NCBI RefSeq assembly: GCF_004634385.1
Contig: NZ_CP037895.1
Location: 719,245 to 783,244 of the forward strand
From: Thermaerobacter sp. FW80
GTDB taxonomy: Bacteria > Bacillota > Sulfobacillia > Thermaerobacterales > Thermaerobacteraceae
DNA: 64,000 nt
Reading direction: 5' to 3'
Shown: one piece after another, positions 1 through 11,453 of the stretch
Numbering within the stretch: the stretch's first letter is position 1
Layout of the letters: every line of letters begins with the position of its first letter
Translations under genes and position numbers: made by a program
Notes under the pieces: generated by a model
The model's input: only the letters and a program-made list of their open reading frames with translations
Databases searched by the model: none
Told to the model about the DNA's origin: nothing

Positions 1-385
1 CCGGGTCGTTGGCCGTCTCCCCGGGGTGGAAGCGGAGGTTCTCCAGCAGCGCCACCTGACCGGGCGCGAGTCCCTGGAGGCGCCGCTCCACCTCCGGTCC
101 CACCACCTCGCGCAGCGCCAGCACCGGGCGGCCCAACAGCTCCTCCAGCCGCCGCGCCACCGGTTCCAGGCGCAGCTCCTCCACCACCTGGCCCTTGGGC
201 CGCCCCAGGTGCGAGCAGAGGATGACGGCCGCCCCGCGCTCCAGCAGGTGGCGGATGGTCGGCAGCGCCGCCCGGATGCGGGTGTCGTCGGTGACGCGAC
301 CGCCCTCCAGGGGCACGTTGAAGTCGGCGCGGACCAGGACCCGCTTGCCGCGCACGTCCAGATCCCGGATCGATCGCTTCCGCAA
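1..385 (-). CDS. pgk: Phosphoglycerate kinase, N-terminal part (runs off window)
   Basis: About 128 residues of phosphoglycerate kinase, which transfers phosphate from 1,3-bisphosphoglycerate to ADP in glycolysis. Family motifs are visible in order: VRADFNVPL, then SHLGRPKG in the substrate-binding region, then [11 protein letters not shown] close to the window edge. The start is read as TTG at 385, because an AAGGAGG ribosome site lies just upstream at a normal distance and the next residues ([22 protein letters not shown]) follow the family pattern. It lies downstream of gap on the same strand with a 235-bp spacer, the usual glycolytic pairing. The gene continues beyond position 1. Confidence 0.95.
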   Translation of the reverse strand, partial: MRKRSIRDLDVRGKRVLVRADFNVPLEGGRVTDDTRIRAALPTIRHLLERGAAVILCSHLGRPKGQVVEELRLEPVARRLEELLGRPVLALREVVGPEVERRLQGLAPGQVALLENLRFHPGETANDP

Positions 386-620
386 GACCGGGCCTCCTTT
401 CCGGAACCGCCGCGCCCCGTCCGGCACCGCCGGGGTCGGACCGTCCGGCCCGCACCCCACGCCCACGGCGCCCGGCTGCCCGCCGCGTCCCCGGCGGGCG
501 AGACAGGGCCCTTGGCGGCCGCGGGGGCCGGCCGGAGCGGCGGGCGGCGCCGGGGCCCCGCGCCGCCGATCGGCCCTCGCCAGCCGAACCCGCCGCCGCC
601 CGCCGGTCATCCCGTCCCGT

Positions 621-1658
<1,038 letters not shown>

Positions 1659-2750
1659 CTACGCGTCCATGATAGCAGTTTCCCCGCCGGGGACACGGCG
1701 CCCCCCGTCGCCGGCGCCCCGCTCCGCCGCCGTCGCCGCAGGGGTGGCGGACGAACCGGCCGCGCCCGTCGGCCCGGGCGTACCTGGGGAGCCTGGGGAG
1801 CGGGCCGTCCCGGCCGCCCCCGCGGGCGGTGCCCCAGGGCCACCCTCCACCTCCCGGGCCGCCGCCCGTCCCCCTCCCTGCGCCGCCGCACCCGGTGCCG
1901 GAGGTCCCGGTCCGCGGGCACCCCGCGCCGGCCGGGCCAGGCGCCTGGCCACCACGTCCACCGCCACCACGTTGAGGGCGGTCATGTGCTCGACCGCCTG
2001 CAGCGCCTGCCGCTGCGCCGAGGCCAGCACCGCCCGCAGCGGGCGGCCGGGCTCCACCGCCACGTCCAGGGCGATGGCCACCCCCTCGTCCCCCTCCGTC
2101 ACCGCGGCTCGCAGCACCTCCGCCACCCCGCTGACGCGACCGGCGGCGTACGCCGCGATGCTGCCCACCACCTGGCGGGTGATGTAGAACCGGCCCAGGG
2201 AGCTGTAGGTCGGGCGGACCATGGTCTTCTCGATCACCTGGCCCGGCCCCGCCTGGGGCCGGTTCTTCCCGCGGTAGAACAGGCGCAGGGGGTCCAGCAG
2301 GTAGCCGGAGAAGCTGCGCTTGACCTCGAAGGTGGGGGCGGGGATCACGTGGCGCCCCTGGGTGCGGCGGATCAGCTGGGCGCGCCGGATCTCCGCGGGG
2401 GTGGCCACCTCCTCGATGTGGACGTACCGCGACGGGGCGGGGAGGCCCAGGGCGGCGGCGATGCGGTCCACCATCTCGCGGGACGTGCCGAGGATCAGCA
2501 CCCGATGGGGCCGGATCGCCTGGAGGGCGCGCCGCACCTCCTCGCGGTGGGCGGGGTCGGCGAACAGCGCCCGGCGGATGGCCCCGATCTTGGTGCTCTC
2601 GCGCTTGGCCGACACCCCCGCGACGATGCGGCTCTCCTGGATCAGGAGGCCGTCGTCGATCAGCGCGTCGGCCTCGACCTCCCGGGCCACGGCGGCGGCC
2701 CGATGGCTCTTGCCGGTCCCGCTGGGTCCCACCAGGGCGACGACGTCCAT
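1659..2750 (-). CDS. P-loop NTPase fused to Asp23/Gls24-like domain
   Basis: 363 residues from the ATG at 2750. Residues 8-15 are a Walker A motif (GPSGTGKS). A middle segment (about 80-150) resembles a small kinase-like fold. Residues about 186-272 resemble the Asp23/Gls24 domain found in cell-envelope stress proteins of Firmicutes (GRFYITRQVVGSIAAYAA onward). The last ~90 residues are a Pro/Gly/Ala tail of low complexity that carries one copy of the dispersed 12-bp word (1749-1760). The substrate is unknown. It sits just upstream of gap on the same strand. I am confident of the domains but not of a function. Confidence 0.8.
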   Translation of the reverse strand: MDVVALVGPSGTGKSHRAAAVAREVEADALIDDGLLIQESRIVAGVSAKRESTKIGAIRRALFADPAHREEVRRALQAIRPHRVLILGTSREMVDRIAAALGLPAPSRYVHIEEVATPAEIRRAQLIRRTQGRHVIPAPTFEVKRSFSGYLLDPLRLFYRGKNRPQAGPGQVIEKTMVRPTYSSLGRFYITRQVVGSIAAYAAGRVSGVAEVLRAAVTEGDEGVAIALDVAVEPGRPLRAVLASAQRQALQAVEHMTALNVVAVDVVARRLARPARGARGPGPPAPGAAAQGGGRAAAREVEGGPGAPPAGAAGTARSPGSPGTPGPTGAAGSSATPAATAAERGAGDGGRRVPGGETAIMDA

Positions 2751-2961
2751 GCTGGCCTCCCTTGCCCGCGCCCGGCGGCGCCGGCGGGCCGCCACCGTGG
2801 GGCAGCCCGCCCGGATGGGGCGCCGCGCCCGTGGGCTCGCGCCGGCCCCGTCCGCTCGCCGGCGCCCCCGGCCGGCCGCCCGCCGGCGGCGGTCCGAGCG
2901 CCACGACCCGCGACCGCCCGCGCGACGGCGGGGGGTGGCGGACCGCCCCAGCGCCTGGCGC

Positions 2962-4287
<1,326 letters not shown>

Positions 4288-4310
4288 CGGCGCCCTCCTT
4301 TCGGGATGAA

Positions 4311-4319
4311 TGGTACAAT
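4311..4319 (+). promoter_or_regulatory. Extended -10 promoter element for lgt
   Basis: TGGTACAAT, an extended -10 box (TGn plus TACAAT), lies 43 bp before the lgt start in the hemL-lgt divergent spacer. No good -35 is present at 17 bp, which is acceptable for extended -10 promoters. A copy of the dispersed 12-bp word (4323-4334) sits directly downstream. Confidence 0.5.
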
Positions 4320-4361
4320 GACGCCGGTTCGTCCGCCAGCGCAGCGGGAGGAGGGCGCCCC

Positions 4362-5366
4362 GTGGAGGTCAACTGGGATCCCGTGTTGATCCAGATCGGC
4401 CCGCTGGCCATCCGCTGGTACGGCTTCTTCATGGCCGTCTCCATGGCCGCGGGCCTCTACGTCCTGGTGCGGGACGGCACGCGCCGGGGCTACGACGAGG
4501 ACTTCCTCTACAACGTCAGCGCGCTGATGATCGTCGGCGGGATCGTGGGGGCGCGGCTGGTCTACGTCCTGACGAACCCGGCCGACTACTTCGCCCCCGG
4601 CCGCTACGGCGAGATCATCCGCGTGGACCACGGCGGGTTGTCGCTGCACGGCGCCCTGCTGGGCGGCGCCCTGGCGGGGTGGTGGTACGTCCGCCGGCGC
4701 CTCCCGGACGCGCCCTGGGCCCACTTCCAGCGCCTCCTCGACCTGGCGGTGCCGGGCGTGGCCATCGGCTACATGCTGGTGCGGATCGGCAACATCTTCA
4801 ACGGCGAGGTGCTGGGCAACCCGACCACCGCGCTGCCGTTCCCCCGGCACCCCGTGCAGCTGTACGCCTCCGCGGCGGGCCTGGGGCTGCTGCTGGTGCA
4901 CAACCGGCTGGCGCGGCGCCGGCCGCCGGCGGGCTACCTGTTCTGGAGCTTCCTCTACTACTATCAGTGGTGGCGCGTGGCCGTCGAGGAGACGGTGCGC
5001 GACGCGCCCATCGCCATCCCCGTCTACGCCAATCCCGCCTACGGCATCGAGCTGCTGACGGTCACCCAGGTCACCACCTGGCCGCTGCTGATCCTGGCGT
5101 GGTGGATGCGCCGGCGGGCCCTGGAGGACGGCCTCGCCCCCGCCGTGCCCGCGGCCGCGGCGGACACCGCGGAAGCGGTGGGGGACGAGGCGGCGGGCCC
5201 GGAGGCGGGCGGCAAGGCCTCCGTCCCCGCAGGCGGGCCCCCCACCCTGGAGGACGCGCCGGAGGGAACCGGGGGCCGCCGGGCACCGGAGGAGGACGCC
5301 GGCCCCGGGGTCGCGGAGGGGCACCCGTCGGATCGGCCCGGGGACGAACCCGCACGGCCGCGATGA
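4362..5366 (+). CDS. lgt: Prolipoprotein diacylglyceryl transferase
   Basis: 334 residues from a GTG start with GGGAGGAGGG upstream. This integral membrane enzyme transfers diacylglycerol from phosphatidylglycerol to the lipobox cysteine of prolipoproteins. Several hydrophobic segments are visible. Family motifs are IRWYGFFMA near the N-terminus, GGLSLHGALLGG, RIGNIFNGEVLG (the Lgt signature) and HPVQLYAS. After the last membrane segment (about residue 250) comes a ~75-residue Ala/Gly/Glu/Pro tail absent from typical Lgt. The tail ends in DEPARPR, which carries a variant of the dispersed word (5342-5353). Confidence 0.95.
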   Translation: MEVNWDPVLIQIGPLAIRWYGFFMAVSMAAGLYVLVRDGTRRGYDEDFLYNVSALMIVGGIVGARLVYVLTNPADYFAPGRYGEIIRVDHGGLSLHGALLGGALAGWWYVRRRLPDAPWAHFQRLLDLAVPGVAIGYMLVRIGNIFNGEVLGNPTTALPFPRHPVQLYASAAGLGLLLVHNRLARRRPPAGYLFWSFLYYYQWWRVAVEETVRDAPIAIPVYANPAYGIELLTVTQVTTWPLLILAWWMRRRALEDGLAPAVPAAAADTAEAVGDEAAGPEAGGKASVPAGGPPTLEDAPEGTGGRRAPEEDAGPGVAEGHPSDRPGDEPARPR

Positions 5367-5440
5367 TCCGGGGCCAAACGGCGCCGTCGCGATGCACCGG
5401 GGCCGAATCCCCACGGCCGCGATGCGCGCCCCGGCCGACC
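5353..5440. repeat. Imperfect ~30-bp tandem repeat, three units
   Basis: Three successive ~30-bp units each contain a core close to ACGGCCGCGATG followed by a CCGGGGCC-like block (starting about 5353, 5383 and 5413). The array covers the end of lgt and the spacer to the convergent HTH gene. It may be replication slippage in low-complexity DNA. I see no coding role. Confidence 0.55.
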
Positions 5441-5443
5441 ACC

Positions 5444-6100
5444 TCAGCGGCCGGCATCCCCGCCGCGGTCCCGGCGGGTCGGATGGGCCTGGGGGTCGCC
5501 GTCACCGGGTCCCGCCTCGCCGTGGGGGACCGCCTGTCCGCGCCCGTCGCCTTCCGGGGAGCGCCCGGCCCCGCCGCCTTCCGGGGAGCGCCCGTCGCCC
5601 CCTGCGGGGCCGGCATCGGCCGCCGTCCCGGCGGCCGATGCCGGCCGCTGCTCGCGTCCGACGGGCTCGGGCGTCGGCGGCCGGGGGCGCGGGTAGGCCG
5701 AGCCGCCCGACCGCTGCCGGCCGCCCGCTCCCGCCCGGGTCCGCCGGGTGAGGCCGATCCGGTCGAGGAACTCGGTCAGGGCGAGGATCTGGCGGTCGTC
5801 CAGGGTGACCAGCCGCTCGCACGCCTCCACCAGCGCCGGCCGGTCCAGCAGCTGGCGGGCCAGGGCCGCCAGCCGCGGGGGCAGCACCGCCTCCAGGTCC
5901 AGCTCGTCCGCCAGGAAGGCGGTGACCGGCACCTGGTAGAGCGCCGCCAGCTCCCGGAGGGCATCGAGGCTGGGCTGGCGCTCGCCGCGCTCATACTTGC
6001 TGATGGTGCTGAAGTGGAGCCCCGTGCGCCGCTCCACCTCGTAGATGCTGAGGTTCCGGCTCTCCCGGATGCGACGCAACCGCCCTCCCAGGTCGTCCAC
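5444..6100 (-). CDS. XRE-family helix-turn-helix regulator with low-complexity tail
   Basis: 218 residues from GTG at 6100, chosen over GTG at 6103 because the GGAGG site is then about 7 nt away. Residues about 5-60 form a Cro/CI-type HTH ([20 protein letters not shown], then [14 protein letters not shown]). The next ~70 residues are helical ([24 protein letters not shown] and on), a likely dimer or sensing region. The last ~85 residues are a Gly/Pro/Ala/Arg tail with a repeated GRSPEG. It probably represses or activates an unknown promoter, perhaps its own or that of the divergent dehydrogenase gene. Confidence 0.75.
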   Translation of the reverse strand: MDDLGGRLRRIRESRNLSIYEVERRTGLHFSTISKYERGERQPSLDALRELAALYQVPVTAFLADELDLEAVLPPRLAALARQLLDRPALVEACERLVTLDDRQILALTEFLDRIGLTRRTRAGAGGRQRSGGSAYPRPRPPTPEPVGREQRPASAAGTAADAGPAGGDGRSPEGGGAGRSPEGDGRGQAVPHGEAGPGDGDPQAHPTRRDRGGDAGR

Positions 6101-6719
6101 CACGGTCCCTCCAGCGCCGCGCCGCGGTCGTCGGGGCGCCGACGTCGTCCCGGTTCCGGCGCCGGTTGCCGGTCGAGCCCGCTCGCCCGGCGCGGACGGC
6201 TCTGGCCCCGGACCCCGCGCCGCGGGATGGGATCCGCTGCCGGCCGGCGCTCCCTGCCAACGATTCCGGTTGCCCCGGGGGCTTCCTATAGCCGGATCGG
6301 ATACCTTGGATCCGTCCATATCCGCCCAGGCTATCCCGTACGGACGCCCATGCCCGGCGGGCCGTCCCCCGCCGGGCCGGTACCGGGGGCGCGCGGGCGC
6401 GCCGGCGGCGGTCGCGGGAGATCCAGCCCGGACCCCGGGAGGCCGGTTCGTCCGGCTCCGTCCCGGCCACCGGGCCGTCCTGCGCATCGCCCCGGCAGCC
6501 CTGCGGCAGGGATGGCACCGCGCCCTGTCAAAGGGGTTGCGCGGCTCGCATAGCGCGGCCCCGCGGCCCGCCCACCGTCCGGACCGCGCCTTGTCGAAGG
6601 GGTTTCGCGGCCCCGGACGCCGGCGAGGCTGCCGAACCCCGCCCCGGGGCGGGGGGCGTCCCGCGCATCGACCGTGGCGGCGGATTGGCAAGGTATCGAC
6701 GGAAGGAGGAGGGGACGCG
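6101..6719. other. 619-bp divergent spacer with direct repeats
   Basis: No convincing gene. It contains two copies of a ~28-bp direct repeat with only a few mismatches (about 6517-6544 and 6583-6610, core GTCRAAGGGGTTNCGCGG), spaced 66 bp apart and 110-200 bp before the dehydrogenase gene. It also holds one exact copy of the dispersed 12-bp word (6442-6453) and a less GC-rich patch around 6285-6325. The paired repeats could be operators or a duplicated remnant. No clear -35/-10 pair was found. Confidence 0.5.
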
Positions 6720-8270
6720 ATGGCGGTGCCGGAGTTCCGCAACGAGCCGCTGACGGACTTCTCCCAGCCGGCGGCCCACCAGGCGATGACCGAGGCCCTG
6801 GCCCAGGTACGGGCCCAGTTCGGCCGGCACTATCCCCTGTGGATCGGCGGCCGGGCGGTGGACACGCCGGAGCGCATCGTCTCGTACAACCCGGGCCGCA
6901 AGACGGAAGTGGTGGGGACGGTGGCCCGCGCCACCCGCGAGCACGCCGAGCAGGCCCTGGCCGCGGCGTGGGAGGCCTTCGGCCCGTGGAGCCGGCTGCC
7001 CGCGTCGGCCCGGGCGGCGGTGCTGTTCCGCGCGGCGGCCATCATGCGCCGGCGCAAGCTGGAGCTGGCGGCGTGGGAGGTGTACGAGGCGGGGAAGACG
7101 TGGCCGGAGGCCGACGCCGACGTGGCCGAGGCCATCGACTTCCTCGAGTACTACGGGCGCCAGGCGCTGCGGCTGGCCGAGCCCCAGCCGGTGACGCCGC
7201 TGGCCGGCGAGTTCAACGAGACCTTCTACATCCCGTTGGGCGCCGGCCTGGTGATCCCGCCGTGGAACTTCCCGCTGGCGATCCTCACCGGGACCACCGT
7301 GGGCCCGGTGGTGGCGGGCAACACGGTGATCCTCAAGCCGGCCAGCAACACCCCGGTGATCGGCGCCAAGTTCATGGAGATCATGATCGAGGCCGGCATC
7401 CCGGCGGGCGTGATCAACTTCCTGCCCGGCCCCGGCCCCGAGGTGGGCGACTACCTGGTCGCGCACCCGCGCACCCGGTTCGTCAACTTCACCGGCTCCA
7501 TGGAGGTGGGCCTGCGCATCTACGAGCAGGCGGCACGGCGGCAGCCCGGCCAGATCTGGCTGAAGCGGGTGGTCGCCGAGATGGGCGGCAAGGACGCCAT
7601 CGTCGTCGACGAGAGCGCCGACCTGGAGGAGGCGGCCAACGGCATCGTGGTCTCCGCCTTCGGCTTCCAGGGCCAGAAGTGCTCCGCCTGCTCGCGGGCC
7701 ATCGTGGTGGACGGCGTCTACGACGAGGTCCTGCAGCGCGTGGTGGAGAAGACCCGGCAGCTGCGGGTCGGCCAGGCGGACGACCCGGCCACCCAGGTGG
7801 GGCCCGTCATCGACCAGGCCGCCTTCCAGAAGATCATGCGCTACATCGAGATCGGCCGTGGCGAGGGCCGGCTGGTGGTGGGCGGCCAGGGCGACGACCG
7901 GGAGGGCTACTTCATCCAGCCCACCGTCTTCGCCGACGTGGACGGCCGCGCCACCATCGCCCAGGAGGAGATCTTCGGGCCCGTGGTGGCCTTCATCCGC
8001 GCCCGCGACTTCGACCACGCCCTGGCCCTGGCCAACGACACCATGTACGGCCTAACGGGGTCGGTCTACGCCCGCGACCGCTACAAGCTGGAGCGGGCCA
8101 AGCGCGAGTTCCACGTGGGCAACCTGTACTTCAACCGCAAGTGCACCGGCGCCCTGGTGGGCGTCCACCCCTTCGGCGGGTGGAACATGTCGGGCACCGA
8201 CGCCAAGGCGGGCGGGCCGGACTACCTGTTGTGGTTCATGCAGCCCAAGTCGGTGTCGGAGAAGCTGTAG
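6720..8270 (+). CDS. pruA: L-glutamate gamma-semialdehyde dehydrogenase (P5C dehydrogenase)
   Basis: 516 residues, the length of the stand-alone bacterial enzyme (RocA/PruA type). It oxidises glutamate-5-semialdehyde from proline or arginine breakdown to glutamate with NAD+. The catalytic Cys321 lies in [11 protein letters not shown] and the general-base Glu287 in [19 protein letters not shown] and EEIFGPVVA are also present. The start is ATG at 6720, after GGAAGGAGGAGGGG. No proline dehydrogenase gene is adjacent. The upstream direct repeats and the divergent HTH gene suggest local regulation, which is inferred only. Confidence 0.95.
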   Translation: MAVPEFRNEPLTDFSQPAAHQAMTEALAQVRAQFGRHYPLWIGGRAVDTPERIVSYNPGRKTEVVGTVARATREHAEQALAAAWEAFGPWSRLPASARAAVLFRAAAIMRRRKLELAAWEVYEAGKTWPEADADVAEAIDFLEYYGRQALRLAEPQPVTPLAGEFNETFYIPLGAGLVIPPWNFPLAILTGTTVGPVVAGNTVILKPASNTPVIGAKFMEIMIEAGIPAGVINFLPGPGPEVGDYLVAHPRTRFVNFTGSMEVGLRIYEQAARRQPGQIWLKRVVAEMGGKDAIVVDESADLEEAANGIVVSAFGFQGQKCSACSRAIVVDGVYDEVLQRVVEKTRQLRVGQADDPATQVGPVIDQAAFQKIMRYIEIGRGEGRLVVGGQGDDREGYFIQPTVFADVDGRATIAQEEIFGPVVAFIRARDFDHALALANDTMYGLTGSVYARDRYKLERAKREFHVGNLYFNRKCTGALVGVHPFGGWNMSGTDAKAGGPDYLLWFMQPKSVSEKL

Positions 8271-8421
8271 CGCCGGGGAGACCGCGCGGCGGGGCGCACG
8301 GTCCGCGACGGGCGGCGGCGGCGAAGCGCCGGGGCGGGGGCGACGGCGGTCCGGCGGACGCCGGCCGGGGCCGGCAACCGGGACGCGCGCCCTCGCCCCG
8401 TCCCGCTGGCGCGGTCCGCTT

Positions 8422-8451
8422 TTGACGGGGGATCGCCGGGACGCCTATAAT
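8422..8451 (+). promoter_or_regulatory. SigA-type promoter of the Fur-family gene
   Basis: TTGACG (8422-8427), an 18-bp spacer and a perfect TATAAT (8446-8451), 87 bp before the likely start of the Fur-family gene. The following 60 bp are less GC-rich than their surroundings and could hold an operator, but I could not define one. Confidence 0.85.
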
Positions 8452-8537
8452 GACGATACCGGTTGTCTCTTTAGAATGGCTATCGAATACGGGGACAAAC
8501 GGGGGCGGCGCCCCCGCCGGATCCAGGGGTGAGCCCG

Positions 8538-9029
8538 GTGACCATCCGCAAGATCCTGGAGACGCTGGCCCAGCACCGCTACCGGCTGACGTGGCAGCGG
8601 TGGGCGGTGGCGGCCGCGGTGGTGGTGAACCAGGACCGGCTGCTGACGGCGGAAGAGCTCTACGCCCAGTTGAAGAAGGACTATCCCGACATCGGCCTGG
8701 CCACGGTCTACCGGACCCTGGACCTGCTGGTGGACCTGGGGCTGGTGGACCGGGTCCAGGTGGGCGAGGGCCCGACCAAGTACAGCCTGCGCAACGCCGA
8801 CGTGGAGGTCCACCAGCACCTGGTCTGCGAGTGCTGCGGCGAGGAGACGCCGCTGGACGACAAGCACCTGGAGCCGCTTTGCAAGCATCTCTCGCACATC
8901 AGCGGCTACCAGATCTCGGAGATCCACGTCAGGGTCACGGGGATCTGCCCTCGCTGCCGGACGGCGGCGCGCCAGGGCGCGGGCAGGTCCGCCACCGGCG
9001 GCGATCAGGCCGCCACCGCCGCCCGATGA
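8538..9029 (+). CDS. Fur-family metal-responsive repressor
   Basis: 163 residues from GTG at 8538, preferred over the in-frame GTG at 8529 because AGGGGTGAG then sits at a proper distance. The N-terminal winged helix has LTWQRWAVAAAVV, then LTAEELYAQLKKDYPDIGLA and TVYRTLDLLVDLGLV. The C-terminal dimer domain has HQHLVCECC and CPRC, a four-cysteine structural zinc site. Whether it senses iron (Fur), peroxide (PerR) or zinc (Zur) cannot be decided from sequence alone. A strong promoter precedes it, and its own operator is likely nearby. Confidence 0.92.
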   Translation: MTIRKILETLAQHRYRLTWQRWAVAAAVVVNQDRLLTAEELYAQLKKDYPDIGLATVYRTLDLLVDLGLVDRVQVGEGPTKYSLRNADVEVHQHLVCECCGEETPLDDKHLEPLCKHLSHISGYQISEIHVRVTGICPRCRTAARQGAGRSATGGDQAATAAR

Positions 9030-9039
9030 GGGCCCCGGT

Positions 9040-9981
9040 TCAGGACGCCGAGGCCAGACGCGGGATCTCCTCCACGGGGAACTCCAGCTCGATCAGCTCG
9101 CCGCCGCGGAGGATGGTCAATTTGGCGCGCTCGCCCGGACGCCGGTAGGCGAGCACCTTGCGGATGCTGCCGGCGTGGACCACGGGCTGGTCGTCGGCGC
9201 GCACCACCATGTCGAAGGGCTTGATGCCCGCACGCTTGCCCGGTCCGTTGTCCGCCACGTGCCCGACCACCAGGCCGCGATCGACCGGCAAGGCGAACAG
9301 CTGCGCCAGCGCGGGATCGACGACGTCCGGCTGGCCGGAGAAGCCCAGCCACGGATGGGTGGCCCGTCCGAACTCGATGATCTGGTTGACCACCCGCCGC
9401 ACCACGTCGCCCTGCACCGCCAGGTTCAGCCCGTGGGACCAGGGGATGCCGTTGATGCCGGCCACGCTCCCATCCAGCAACACCAGCGGTCCGCCCGTGT
9501 TGCCCGGGTGCATCGGCGCCTGGGTGACGATCAGGCCGTCCACCGGGATCCGGTCCGGACGGTACAGCGTCATGTCCACCGTGCTGATGATGCCCAGGGT
9601 GGCGTTGATCTGCAGGTTGAGGGGATATCCCACCGCCACCACGAACTGCCCCACCTGCAGGTCCGCCGTCGGCCGCCAGGCCGGCAGGGGTCCGGGGAAG
9701 CGCTCGGCGAGGCGCAGGACGGCGATGAAGTAGACGGGATCGCTGCCCACCACGTCGGCGTCGACCTTGGTCCCGCCGGGGAGCGTGACCACCACCTCGG
9801 CCGCGTCGTCCACCGTCTGGGCATTGCAGATGACGTGCCAGTGGTCGAAGACCAGGCCGGTGCCGAAGGCCGTGGTCTGCCGCTTGCGGTCGGTCCCCGC
9901 CACGTGGACCAGGAAGGGCCGGACCTGCTCCAGCACGCGGACGATGGTGGTATCCCATGCCAGGGGCTGCATCATGTCCAT
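9040..9981 (-). CDS. HtrA-like protein with PDZ domain, catalytic triad lost
   Basis: 313 residues. The fold is that of the S1C (HtrA/Deg) family: a trypsin-like domain (about 25-205) followed by a PDZ domain (about 218-305, with HPWLGFSG, then GPGKRAGIKPFDMVV). All three catalytic positions are changed. The His of the usual TNxHVV is Gln55 (CNAQTV). The Asp of TDLAVL is Phe85 (VYFIAVL). The Ser of GNSGGPL is Thr162 (GNTGGPL). There is no signal peptide or membrane segment, so it is probably cytosolic. It is likely a non-proteolytic binding protein. It converges with the Fur-family gene, 10 bp apart, with tRNA-Arg upstream. Confidence 0.85.
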   Translation of the reverse strand: MDMMQPLAWDTTIVRVLEQVRPFLVHVAGTDRKRQTTAFGTGLVFDHWHVICNAQTVDDAAEVVVTLPGGTKVDADVVGSDPVYFIAVLRLAERFPGPLPAWRPTADLQVGQFVVAVGYPLNLQINATLGIISTVDMTLYRPDRIPVDGLIVTQAPMHPGNTGGPLVLLDGSVAGINGIPWSHGLNLAVQGDVVRRVVNQIIEFGRATHPWLGFSGQPDVVDPALAQLFALPVDRGLVVGHVADNGPGKRAGIKPFDMVVRADDQPVVHAGSIRKVLAYRRPGERAKLTILRGGELIELEFPVEEIPRLASAS

Positions 9982-10085
9982 CGCCTCGACCCCGATCGGG
10001 CTCCCAGGCCTCCGATGGCCTCCGACGGCCGCCAATGAACCAAGGGGCGGCGCCCGGCCTCTCGTACCGGTCACCGCCCCGGATG

Positions 10086-10160
10086 TGCGCCCGGCAGGAA
10101 TCGAACCTGCGCAAGACGTGGCTCCGGAGGCCACCGCTCTATCCGCTGAGCTACGGGCGC
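10086..10160 (-). tRNA. tRNA-Arg (anticodon CCG)
   Basis: A 75-nt cloverleaf: acceptor stem GCGCCCG with CGGGCGC, D arm TAGCTCAGCGGATAGAGC, anticodon stem GTGGC/GCCAC around loop CTCCGGA (anticodon CCG), and T arm with GGTTCGATTCC. CCA is not encoded. It decodes CGG, a common arginine codon in this GC-rich DNA. Confidence 0.96.
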
Positions 10161-10192
10161 ATGCGCGCCGCCGCGCGCTCGTCGCACCTGTG

Positions 10193-10221
10193 ATTATACT
10201 GCGCGCGGCGCGCCCTGCCAA
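10193..10221 (-). promoter_or_regulatory. SigA-type promoter of tRNA-Arg
   Basis: On the minus strand, TTGGCA (10216-10221), a 17-bp spacer and a perfect TATAAT (10193-10198), about 33 bp before the mature tRNA 5' end. Confidence 0.9.
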
Positions 10222-10989
10222 GGGCTCGCGGTCCCTCGGCCGCTACCGGTCCGGCGCGCGCGGCACGCCGGCGAGGACCGCCTCCCAGGGCACTCACGGC
10301 ATCCCCGACGGCGCCGCAACCGGTCCGGCGGTGCGCGGCACGCCGGCGGGTGACGCCCAGGGACCTGCCCGGGACGGTGCGGACGCGGGGCCCCGCGACC
10401 GCGGTCGCACCGGCCGGCACCGCCCGCCGCGGCCGGGCACGGGCCGGTGGCTGAGCCCCTGACGCCCGCAGATCTCGCAAACAGGCAGCTTGTGGTGCCA
10501 GCCGCGGCCGGGCACGGAGCGGCGGGTGAGCCGCCACGGGGCCCAGCCGGTGCCTTGCACGGGCCCACAGCGCCCGCCGCGGTGGATCGATGCCGCGGTC
10601 TCGGAGCACCGGTCCACGCGCTCTCGCCTGGGGCTGCAGGGAGAGGAGGGACGACCGCCGAATCCCTCCCCACGCGCCGGGCGGCGGCACGCGCCGGCCG
10701 CGGCCCAGCGGGCCGCGGCCGGCTGGCGTGGTCACGTCGCCCGCCGAGTGCGCGCAGCCGCCTCGCGGCAGGTGCGAGCGCCGCCGGTGGAGCCGGGCTG
10801 GGCGCCTCCGGGCGGTCCAGGGGGGCCGCCACCGGACAGCGTCCGGCGCACCCGACGTCCGGTCCGGGCGGCGTCCGGCCCGCCCCTCGCGGGCCGGGTC
10901 CGGCCGGCCGCCGTCCGGCGTGGGCGCCGCGTCCGTCGCTCCACGGATGCACCCCGGGGGCGCGCACCGCGGTCAGGAGCGTGGGTGCC
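10222..10989. other. 768-bp spacer with internal direct repeats, no gene seen
   Basis: No supported gene. Two near-identical ~30-bp blocks containing ACCGGTCCGGCG and GCGCGGCACGCCGGCG occur near 10244 and 10319. Two CCGCGGCCGGGCACGG blocks occur near 10430 and 10501. Open frames here have biased, repetitive composition. It may include the promoter for the MLGIP gene at 10990, but no clear -35/-10 pair was found. Confidence 0.5.
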
Positions 10990-11442
10990 ATGACGGGGAC
11001 GAACGCAGCCCGCTCAGCCCATGGCGCGGCCGACCGCCAGGGAGCGGGGCGGCCCGCCGCCGCCGAGGGCGCGGATCGCGGCGGCGCCGACTCCCACTCG
11101 TCGCACCCCCACGACACCCGAGAGGACGTCCTCTTGCGTCGCTGGGGCGAACCGCGGTTCCACGGTTGGCTCAGCCGTCGCCCCACCCGCTTCTTGGACA
11201 AGGTGAAGCAGTTCCTCTGGGGGTTGCTCTTCTTCGAGTGGTACCACGAGCTGCGCCACGTCCGCTCCCGCTACAACGACGTGATGAACCTGATCCTCTT
11301 TGGCGAGATGCTGGGCATCCCGTTGATGAACTCCTCCATCGGCCTGCGCCTGCTCCCCTACGCGCTGCCCGACCTGCACGCCTGGAAGCACCGCCAGTTG
11401 GAGGAGCTCGTGGTCGAGGAGCATGCGCCGCACATCCACTGA
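10990..11442 (+). CDS. Small MLGIP-family protein, copy A
   Basis: 150 residues from ATG at 10990 with CAGGAG upstream. The first ~50 residues are a polar, low-complexity lead. The conserved part (about 67-140) shares a clear pattern with the gene at 15796-16098: FLxK, then LWG or LYG, then GEMLGIP (GDMLGIP in the other), LRLLPYALP (LRILPYAVP) and WKxR. I do not recognise a named family. It is followed 11 bp later by a membrane protein gene, and both face the ArsA-like cluster. It ends with HAPHIH, which could bind a metal; that is a guess. Confidence 0.75.
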   Translation: MTGTNAARSAHGAADRQGAGRPAAAEGADRGGADSHSSHPHDTREDVLLRRWGEPRFHGWLSRRPTRFLDKVKQFLWGLLFFEWYHELRHVRSRYNDVMNLILFGEMLGIPLMNSSIGLRLLPYALPDLHAWKHRQLEELVVEEHAPHIH

Positions 11443-11453
11443 GGTGACGGACG

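Noticed and set aside
10294-10617. Minus-strand frame with VCEICGRQGLSHR, recalling L28 (rpmB)
   Set aside because: Only about a dozen residues resemble L28, with no matching downstream part. Surroundings are low-complexity. Not enough for a pseudogene call.
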